From Halobacteriales archaeon QH_10_65_19 (GTDB lineage: Archaea > Halobacteriota > Halobacteria > Halobacteriales > Haloarculaceae): a DNA stretch of 7,922 nucleotides. The number at the start of each line of letters is the position of its first letter. The stretch's first letter is position 1. A model generated the notes under the pieces. It did not search any database. It saw only the letters and a program-made list of their open reading frames with translations, and was not told where the DNA came from. The stretch is from NCBI GenBank assembly GCA_003022085.1, contig PXQK01000175.1:1-7922 (forward strand), written 5' to 3'. Both the position numbers and the translations under genes were made by a program. This document shows, piece after piece, positions 1 to 4,576 of this stretch.

Positions 1-216
1 CGCCTCGAAGTCCTCGGCGCCGCACTGGTCGGCGATATTCTGTAACGTGCCGATCCGAACACGATCGTGGAGCGGGACTGTCACTGTTCGCTTCTCGCCA
101 GTTTCGGGATGCGTGTACTTCAAAATCGCGTGGTCTCCCCGTGTCCGGTCGTGTCTGTAGCCGAACTTCTGTAGCACGTTGACGATTTCCTCGCCGGAAA
201 AGTCCCGCGAGGCCAT
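1..216 (-). CDS. hicA: HicA-family mRNA interferase toxin, 3' end cut by window edge
   Basis: This is the toxin of a type II HicBA toxin-antitoxin module. Family members are small RNases with a double-stranded-RNA-binding-like fold that cleave mRNA in the cytoplasm until HicB blocks them. Seventy-two codons are visible; the gene reads off the window, and family members are often only slightly longer, so little is missing. The protein opens FSGEEIVNVLQKFGY, then RGDHAILKY with the candidate catalytic His at residue 29 (the usual GSH/GDH position), then TVTVPLHDRVRIGTL, the typical HicA beta-strand and 'P.H..l..GTL' end. The ATG at 216 follows the hicB stop after two bases, so the two genes are almost certainly co-transcribed and probably translationally coupled. 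The identification is by family resemblance; toxicity is inferred. Confidence 0.85.
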   Translation of the reverse strand, partial: MASRDFSGEEIVNVLQKFGYRHDRTRGDHAILKYTHPETGEKRTVTVPLHDRVRIGTLQNIADQCGAEDFEA

Positions 217-218
217 TT

Positions 219-422
219 CTACGAGTTGAACCACGGCGCGTCCGGTTCCGGGGCTGACGTGTCGTCGTCGCGTGCCTCCTCCGTGAGTGCAACCGCCTCG
301 TCGAGATTTTCGAGTGCTTGTTCGCGTGTTTCGCCCTGCGAGGCGACACCGGTCTCCTCGTCAATTGCCGACCACCAGCCGTCGTCTTCCTCGATCAATC
401 GGATTTCTCGCCCGGTGCTCAT
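219..422 (-). CDS. hicB: HicB-family antitoxin
   Basis: This 67-residue antitoxin is partner to the HicA gene directly downstream. Residues 5-47 (EIRLIEEDDGWWSAIDEETG, then GETREQALENLDEAVAL) match the HicB/UPF0150 domain, a partly degraded RNase H fold that occludes the HicA active site. Many HicB proteins carry a C-terminal ribbon-helix-helix or HTH segment for autorepression. Here the tail after residue 48 is short, acidic and Pro-rich (DDDTSAPEPDAPWFNS) with no DNA-binding motif I can see. The ATG at 422 lies about 7 nt after the start point predicted from the TATA-like element at 453-458. The antitoxin-then-toxin order is common in this family. The gene lies downstream of, and on the same strand as, a tnpB remnant. 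Confidence 0.85.
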   Translation of the reverse strand: MSTGREIRLIEEDDGWWSAIDEETGVASQGETREQALENLDEAVALTEEARDDDTSAPEPDAPWFNS

Positions 423-424
423 AT

Positions 425-471
425 ACCTACCAAACGGTAGTTTTCATTCCGGTATAAATGTATCACCTACC
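425..471. repeat. Repeated GGTAGGT motif flanking the hicBA TATA box (candidate operator)
   Basis: ACCTACC occurs at 425-431 and again at 465-471, exactly 40 bp apart, one copy on each side of the TATA-like box. A third, inverted half-copy GGTAG lies at 436-440 and makes a perfect 5-bp inverted repeat with 427-431 around AAAC. The arrangement covers the promoter and predicted start site, as expected of an autoregulatory operator. Function is inferred, because the encoded HicB shows no clear DNA-binding domain. Confidence 0.4.
453..458 (-). promoter_or_regulatory. TATA-like box for hicBA
   Basis: On the minus strand this reads TTTATA, a good haloarchaeal TATA box. Transcription would start about 26 nt downstream, near 428-430, leaving a leader of only a few bases before the hicB ATG at 422. 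The position is inferred from spacing; no mapped start exists here. Confidence 0.55.
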
Positions 472-498
472 TCGCGGTGACCGGCGAGGTTTGCCGGT
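470..498 (-). repeat. Two mutually exclusive hairpins after tnpB (candidate IS right end / omega-RNA scaffold)
   Basis: On the minus strand, ACCGGC (498-493) pairs with GCCGGT (485-480) around a 7-nt loop. CCTCGC (489-484) pairs with GCGAGG (475-470) around an 8-nt loop. The two stems share bases 484-485, so only one can form at a time. The 20-nt second hairpin resembles, from memory, the CCTCGC...GCGAGG palindrome that often follows haloarchaeal IS1341-type tnpB genes, where the right end also encodes the omega-RNA 3' end. It could instead be a simple transcription terminator. Confidence 0.4.
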
Positions 499-516
499 GG
501 ACTCCCGGTCTGTCCA

Positions 517-885
517 TTACACTATGGAAGGTGAGTAGTCGCCATTCCCGTTCAGCGTCCCCGACTTCAGGGCGAGGTGATGGGTCGCTCGTCCAGAACC
601 AGACTTGAGCCGATTCTGGACATACCGATGTGCAATGTTTCGCGCCGCGTTGTAGTCGCTGTGTAGCTCTTTGCTGCACTTCTGACAGGCAAACTCGTCG
701 CCGTCGCGGTTGTCCTCATGGGTGAAGCCACAGTCGGAGTGACTGCACCGCTGGCTGGTGTACGCCGGATGGACCGATTCGACGGCGATTCCCTCGGTAT
801 GGGCCTTGTATTCGACTTGGCGTTTCAACTCGCGGAACGCCCACTGCTGGAATTTCGAGGCGTTCGAGATACGTACAGCCCGCCG
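517..885 (-). pseudogene. tnpB: TnpB (RNA-guided nuclease/IS accessory protein) C-terminal fragment
   Basis: This is the C-terminal part of a TnpB protein. Intact TnpB is an RNA-guided DNA nuclease of about 400 residues that uses an omega-RNA from the element's right end. Visible here, in order: ISNASKFQQWAF and VEYKAHTEGI (the helical stretch after RuvC-II); the zinc ribbon QRCSHSDCGF...FACQKC (CX4C and CX2C); LHSDYNAARNI with the RuvC-III Asp; then the haloarchaeal tail LKSGSGRA...ALKSGTLNGNGDYSPS, ending at TAA 517-519. The N-terminal domain, RuvC-I Asp and RuvC-II Glu are gone, so it cannot be an active nuclease. The frame stays open upstream to a TTG at 984, but that stretch is unrelated and overlaps the next gene's start. 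No internal stops are seen, so the truncation may be recent. Confidence 0.85.
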
Positions 886-912
886 TCGCCAGGAGTACAC
901 TTCCGGCCGTGG

Positions 913-918
913 CTTTAT
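913..918 (+). promoter_or_regulatory. TATA-like element for the NucS-like gene
   Basis: CTTTAT stands out in GC-rich surroundings and predicts a start near 942, three bases before the ATG at 945. That fits a leaderless transcript and supports the chosen start over the GTG at 909, which would lie upstream of the transcript. Confidence 0.4.
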
Positions 919-944
919 CTCCGAAGGCGCGGCCAGCCCGTGGT

Positions 945-1715
945 ATGCCAGCGTCGACACACGTGATCGCCGGCAGATGTACAACCGAGTTCGACGGCTC
1001 GCGCGACCGCACGCAGCGGGGCGACGTTCTGGTCGTCGTCAAACCTGACGGCACCGTCCTGGTGCACGACGCCAGCGGCTACCAGCCGGTCGCGTGGCTC
1101 ACTCGCGCCGACACAGTGGCCGTAGAGCCGGAGACAGTTACCGCGACCGACGGCGATCAGTCCCTGACAGTCACGGTCCACGACGAGTACGCCCGCAGCC
1201 GGTACCGCTCGAACGAGGCCGGCACCCCGGTGGGTACGTGCCCGGACTGCAAGGCGTCGCTCGTCCGGTCTGGCGGGGGCATCTCCTGTCCGGACTGTGA
1301 CGACAGCTACTCGCTACCCGCCGACGCGACAGTCCTCGAGGAGCGGTGTCCGGACTGTGGCCTCCCGCAGTTCCGTGCCCAGCGCGGCCAGAGCTTCGAG
1401 GTGTGTCTCGACTACGAGTGTGACTCGTTCGACGACCGCGTCCGCGCAGCGTTCGACCGCGCGTTCGACTGCCCGGACTGCGGCGAGAACCTGCGCGTCC
1501 TGCGCCGCGGGGGACTGCTGCTGGGCTGTGATGCCTACCCGGACTGCGAGACGAGCTTCTCGTTTCCGGTCGGCCGCCACGACGGCACCTGCGGCTGCGG
1601 GCTCCCAGTGTTCGAGACGCCGACTGACCGGCGCTGTCTCGACGGCGGGTGTCAGGCCGACAGTCCCGGTCGCTCCGGTGGGTCGACCGACACCAGGGCG
1701 GACTCCTCCGGGTAA
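945..1715 (+). CDS. NucS N-terminal-domain-like protein with four topoisomerase-type zinc ribbons
   Basis: This is a 256-residue DNA-binding-type protein. Residues about 7-60 (IAGRCTTEFDG, VVVKPDGTVLVHD, GYQPVAWL) resemble the beta-rich N-terminal DNA-binding half of NucS/EndoMS (DUF91). Four Cys4 modules follow: C99/102/115/118, C135/138/154/159, C176/179/195/201 and C216/218/231/236. The third, CPDCG...RRGGLLLGC...YPDC, is a classic topoisomerase C4 zinc finger. The RecB-like nuclease domain of NucS is absent, so a catalytic role is unsupported; binding of branched, mismatched or single-stranded DNA is only inferred. The last 20 residues are a low-complexity Ser/Gly/Asp tail. The ATG at 945 was chosen because the NucS-like homology begins at once and a TATA-like box sits at leaderless spacing. 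I recall this gene as a common haloarchaeal neighbour of endA. Confidence 0.7.
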   Translation: MPASTHVIAGRCTTEFDGSRDRTQRGDVLVVVKPDGTVLVHDASGYQPVAWLTRADTVAVEPETVTATDGDQSLTVTVHDEYARSRYRSNEAGTPVGTCPDCKASLVRSGGGISCPDCDDSYSLPADATVLEERCPDCGLPQFRAQRGQSFEVCLDYECDSFDDRVRAAFDRAFDCPDCGENLRVLRRGGLLLGCDAYPDCETSFSFPVGRHDGTCGCGLPVFETPTDRRCLDGGCQADSPGRSGGSTDTRADSSG

Positions 1716-1720
1716 CCTGT

Positions 1721-1747
1721 GTAGCGTGGGTAGCGTGGGTAGCGTGG
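1721..1747 (+). repeat. Three perfect tandem copies of a 9-bp unit
   Basis: GTAGCGTGG is repeated three times without a mismatch, starting 5 bp after the stop of the NucS-like gene and before endA. It lies in non-coding DNA. It could be a length-variable slippage tract or a binding-site array; nothing in the sequence decides between these. Confidence 0.9.
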
Positions 1748-1852
1748 CCGTCAGCTCCCAGCGGCGGAGGTTGTGGGCTTTCGCGCTGTTACCGCTGTGA
1801 GACTCGTCGCCCGGACCGGTACGGGACCACAGGTGCTATGTCCGCCGAGCGA

Positions 1853-1857
1853 GGAGG
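1853..1857 (+). promoter_or_regulatory. Shine-Dalgarno site selecting the endA start
   Basis: GGAGG lies 7 nt upstream of the ATG at 1865 and matches the 16S anti-SD. It favours that start over the in-frame ATG at 1838, which would add nine residues (MSAERGGRD) and place the GGAGG inside the coding sequence. Confidence 0.55.
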
Positions 1858-1864
1858 ACGAGAC

Positions 1865-2950
1865 ATGCAGGTCACGTTCGACGGCATCCGGGCGCGCGGC
1901 GGCAGCGATGCCCGCGAGCAGTTCTACGACGCGCGGGGCTACGGCAGGCCACGGGACGGCGGAGTCGAGCTCGCGCCGGTCGAGGTGGCCCACCTCCTCT
2001 TTCGCGGCGACCTCGGCGCCGTCGTCGACAGCCGTTCCGGAGGGGAGGCGCTCGGCTTCGACGCGTTTCTCGCCTCGAACGCCGTCCCGGAGGTGGACTT
2101 TTTCGTCTACAAGGAGCTGCGCGACCGCGGGTTCTACCTCTCGCCGACGGCGTGGATCGACGACGCGGGTGACGACGCCAGCGACTTCGTCGTCTACCCG
2201 CGCGGCGACGGCCCCTGGGACGGGAACGTCTCCTACCGGGTGTGGACGGTCAGCGAGCGCTCCGACGTCACCGCCGGGGCGCTCCGCCGGATCGCCGCCT
2301 GTGGAGAGAACGACGCCGACGCCAGGGAGGCGGGCGGCGAGGTAACGGGGGTGCTCGCGGTCGTCGACGAGGAGAGCGAGGTGACATACCTGGCGGTAGA
2401 GGAGCCGACGATCGCGGGCTCGACGTACCACGAACTCCCGGGCTTCGAGGGCGTGTTGCTCTCCGACCGCGTGCTGGTGGGCGAGCCCCCGGACGCGCTG
2501 CACGACCGGGCGTTCTACGGCCGACCCCTCGACCGCGACGAGCCGCCCGTCCAGCTCTCGCTGGTCGAGGCCCCCTACCTCGCGGAACGGGCTCTCCTGG
2601 GACTCGACGGCGGGGGCGAGCGGATCGTCGCCCGCGGTCGGGAGGTCGAAGGCGACCGCTTCGACCGCCGGCTGCGCACCTACGGGGCGCTCAGGACCGC
2701 CGGCCTCGCCCCGAAAACCGGGTTCAAGTTCGGCGCTGATTTCCGGACCTACGCACACGTCGACTCCGTCGACAACCTCGGGCACTCGGAGCTGCTGGTA
2801 CGGGTGCTGCCCGCCGACCACACGTTCGCCCCGCGGGACCTCGCACTCGACGTGCGCCTCGCCCACGGCGTGCGAAAACAGCTCGTCTTCGCGCTGACCG
2901 ACGTCGACGCCGGCATCGACTGGCTGTCGGTCGGCCGGCTGACGCCCTGA
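1865..2950 (+). CDS. endA: tRNA-intron (splicing) endonuclease EndA, tandem-repeat homodimer type
   Basis: This 361-residue enzyme cuts both exon-intron junctions at bulge-helix-bulge structures in pre-tRNA, leaving 2',3'-cyclic phosphates. It has two tandem copies of the endonuclease fold, as in euryarchaeal alpha2 enzymes. The N-terminal repeat (about 1-150, with YKELRDRGFYLSP and DFVVYPRGDGPW) lacks the catalytic triad and acts structurally. The C-terminal repeat carries it: Y296 in FRTYAHVD, H307 in LGHSELLV and K338 in GVRKQLVFAL, with spacing as in known archaeal EndA. LRTAGLAPKTGFKFGADFR is the usual entry to the catalytic domain. The start at 1865 has a GGAGG 7 nt upstream. The gene converges on trpS with no intervening base. 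The trpS link fits biology, since haloarchaeal tRNA-Trp is a well-known intron-containing substrate. Confidence 0.95.
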   Translation: MQVTFDGIRARGGSDAREQFYDARGYGRPRDGGVELAPVEVAHLLFRGDLGAVVDSRSGGEALGFDAFLASNAVPEVDFFVYKELRDRGFYLSPTAWIDDAGDDASDFVVYPRGDGPWDGNVSYRVWTVSERSDVTAGALRRIAACGENDADAREAGGEVTGVLAVVDEESEVTYLAVEEPTIAGSTYHELPGFEGVLLSDRVLVGEPPDALHDRAFYGRPLDRDEPPVQLSLVEAPYLAERALLGLDGGGERIVARGREVEGDRFDRRLRTYGALRTAGLAPKTGFKFGADFRTYAHVDSVDNLGHSELLVRVLPADHTFAPRDLALDVRLAHGVRKQLVFALTDVDAGIDWLSVGRLTP

Positions 2951-4486
2951 CTACCGTTTCCGGTCCGAGTCGAAGTCGATGTCGACCTCGTCGAGCCGGT
3001 CGGCCCACTCCTCGCGTTTCTCCTGGTGCTGTTCGAGGAACTCCTCCATGAGCCGGGCGGCCTGCTCCTTGCAGTCGCCACAGAGCCGTTCGCCGCCGAC
3101 ACACTCCTCGTAGACCTCCTTGGCGAACGCGTCGTCGTCGCCGGCCAGCAGGTATGCGTACAGCTCGTAAACGGGACACTCGTCGGCCTCGCCGCCGAGT
3201 TCACGCTGCTTTTCGGCGGTCTCGCGGCCGCCGGTCGCGGCGGCTTTCACCTTCTCGTACCCCTCCTCGGGCTCGTCGAGCAGGCTGATGTGCGAGGCAG
3301 GCACCGAGGAGGACATCTTCCCGCCGGTGAGACCGGTCATGAAGCGGTGGTAGACCGAAGACGGCGCCACAAATCCGTAGCCCCCGTGGTCGAGTTCGAC
3401 CCCGCGGGCGAGCGCCTCCGCCTCGTCCCGGTCCAGGTCGAACGTGTCGACGTGTTCGTCGTAGACGCGCTTCTCGCCGTCGATGGTTTCGACGAGCGCC
3501 TCGAACGCCGCCTCGGTCGCGTTGCGGTCGATAAAACGCACCCGGGGGCGCAGGGGCTCCGTGCCAGCCTCCTTGAGCATCGTGATCGTGCCGTCGAGCG
3601 TCGTTGCCTGGACGTCGGTCGCGCCCGGTTCGCGCTCCAGGAACGTGGCGGCGTCGCTACACCGGATCTGCTCGTCCGGATGGCGGTCCTGGAGCGTCTC
3701 GTACGCGCCGGCGATCAGCGACCCCTCGGCGGCGTCGGTCCCGAAGCTCGCGTACGCTTTGGTGACGCCGAAGTACCGGACGCGGGCCGCGGGGTAGAGG
3801 ATGTCGGCCATCTGGGTGACGACCGACTGCATGTGCGAGATGTCGGTCTCGCTGTCGAAGTCGTAGATCGCAGCGAGTTCGGAGAAGTTCGCCTCGACCC
3901 CGAGCTCGAACGCCAGGTCCTGCACGTCGCGGTTGGTCGACTGTCGGTACAGCTCCCCGTCCTCGGGGTCGAACCCCAGCGCGAGCAGCGAGAGGATGTA
4001 GTTGCGCGCGTGCTCGTCGATCTCCGCCCAGGTGAGCCCCCGGGCGCTGTGGGCCTCCAGGTCGGCGATGAGCCCGTAGACGTCGCCGCCCTGCTGCTGG
4101 TGCCAGATCAGCTCGTCGAACACCAGCTTGTGGCCGATGTGGGGGTCGCCGGTGGGCATGAATCCCGAGAGGGCCGCGAACGGTTCGTCCTCGTGCATCG
4201 CGTCGGTGAGCGCCCGGTAGTCGCGGTGGCCGAAGATGACGCCCCGGCGCATCAGGTAGTGCGGGTCGGGCACCTCGTCGACCACCGCCTCGAAGCGCTC
4301 GATGCCAAACTGCTCGAACAGCTTCCGGTAGTCCGAAACCGTCGAGGAACCCCAGGGGTCGAGCGCGATCTCGTCGGAACCCGCGACACCGCCGTCGGCC
4401 CGCGGGTCGGTGTGGTCGGCTCCGGCCGGAGCCCCCCGGTGCTCGTCGCCTGGCTTGTCGTCTCTGTCGGACGGTTCGGGCGTCAT
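2951..4486 (-). CDS. trpS: Tryptophan--tRNA ligase (TrpRS), haloarchaeal long form, lacking the GxDQDP segment
   Basis: This 511-residue class Ic synthetase attaches tryptophan to tRNA-Trp. A charged, non-conserved extension covers about residues 1-40. The HIGH signature is PTGDPHIGHK (111-120), followed by HQQQGGDVYGLIADLEAHSARG. The KMSKS equivalent is TGGKMSSS (387-394), preceded by SVYHRFMTGL, and the C-terminus is archaeal-type (GGEADECPVYELYAYLL, CVGGERLCGDCKEQA). The segment at about 253-370 is longer than in canonical archaeal TrpRS and looks like a haloarchaeal insertion. MADILYP (226-232) runs directly into AARVRYFGVTKAYASF (233-248); the conserved loop with GxDQDP and the following TRD, expected between them, is missing. 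The frame is otherwise intact. The ATG at 4486 is supported by an AT-rich box at 4513-4517 at leaderless spacing. The stop abuts that of endA. Confidence 0.93.
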   Translation of the reverse strand: MTPEPSDRDDKPGDEHRGAPAGADHTDPRADGGVAGSDEIALDPWGSSTVSDYRKLFEQFGIERFEAVVDEVPDPHYLMRRGVIFGHRDYRALTDAMHEDEPFAALSGFMPTGDPHIGHKLVFDELIWHQQQGGDVYGLIADLEAHSARGLTWAEIDEHARNYILSLLALGFDPEDGELYRQSTNRDVQDLAFELGVEANFSELAAIYDFDSETDISHMQSVVTQMADILYPAARVRYFGVTKAYASFGTDAAEGSLIAGAYETLQDRHPDEQIRCSDAATFLEREPGATDVQATTLDGTITMLKEAGTEPLRPRVRFIDRNATEAAFEALVETIDGEKRVYDEHVDTFDLDRDEAEALARGVELDHGGYGFVAPSSVYHRFMTGLTGGKMSSSVPASHISLLDEPEEGYEKVKAAATGGRETAEKQRELGGEADECPVYELYAYLLAGDDDAFAKEVYEECVGGERLCGDCKEQAARLMEEFLEQHQEKREEWADRLDEVDIDFDSDRKR

Positions 4487-4512
4487 TTGGTGTGTCTCGC
4501 GCCGACACGCGC

Positions 4513-4517
4513 AAAAA
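4513..4517 (-). promoter_or_regulatory. TATA-like element for trpS
   Basis: TTTTT on the minus strand lies about 27 nt before a predicted start near 4489, giving a nearly leaderless trpS transcript from the ATG at 4486. This is the most AT-rich stretch upstream of trpS, but the box is a poor consensus match. Confidence 0.4.
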
Positions 4518-4520
4518 GCG

Positions 4521-4543
4521 TTCGGTTGGTCGGCCCAGCCGAA
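4521..4543. promoter_or_regulatory. Imperfect 9-bp inverted repeat in the trpS/glycosidase divergent promoter
   Basis: TTCGGTTGG (4521-4529) and CCAGCCGAA (4535-4543) form an inverted repeat with 8 of 9 positions matching and a 5-bp spacer. It lies between the two opposing TATA-like elements and overlaps the first base or two of the glycosidase one, the classic place for a repressor or activator dimer. It does not match the TACT...GAGTA pattern reported for the haloarchaeal sugar regulator TrmB. Operator function is inferred. Confidence 0.45.
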
Positions 4544-4547
4544 ATAC
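4542..4547 (+). promoter_or_regulatory. TATA-like element for the GH13 gene
   Basis: AAATAC predicts a start near 4570-4573. That places the transcript start just upstream of the ATG at 4577 and past the ATG at 4568, which is why the shorter protein start is preferred. It is a modest match to the haloarchaeal consensus. Confidence 0.35.
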
Positions 4548-4576
4548 CCATGTGCGTCGGTCCTGATATGAGAGCC

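Larger units (their letters stand above)
465..885 (-). mobile_element. 5'-truncated IS200/IS605 (IS1341-type) element remnant
   Basis: This remnant consists of the last third of a TnpB gene and, beyond its stop codon, a short palindromic zone like the right end of such elements. No TnpA (Y1 transposase) and no left end are visible. The upstream boundary, about 885, is where TnpB-like residues fade, roughly 30 bp before the TATA-like element of the plus-strand gene at 945. The downstream boundary, about 465, is set by the hairpins at 470-498 and is approximate. Both edges are inferred without an alignment. Confidence 0.55.

Noticed and set aside
886..984. TTG at 984 as a start for the TnpB fragment
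   Set aside because: The added stretch has no TnpB resemblance and overlaps, on the opposite strand, the promoter and first codons of the NucS-like gene.
1649..1864. In-frame upstream extension of endA, reading through the 9-bp repeat as VAW VAW VAW
   Set aside because: It overlaps the 3' end of the NucS-like gene in another frame, shows no EndA-like sequence, and the GGAGG before 1865 explains the start.
3026..4576. Very long open plus-strand frame running in phase into the GH13 gene
   Set aside because: It is antisense to trpS; its composition is the Val/Arg/Gly-rich shadow expected of GC-rich antisense codons, and GH13 homology begins only near 4600.
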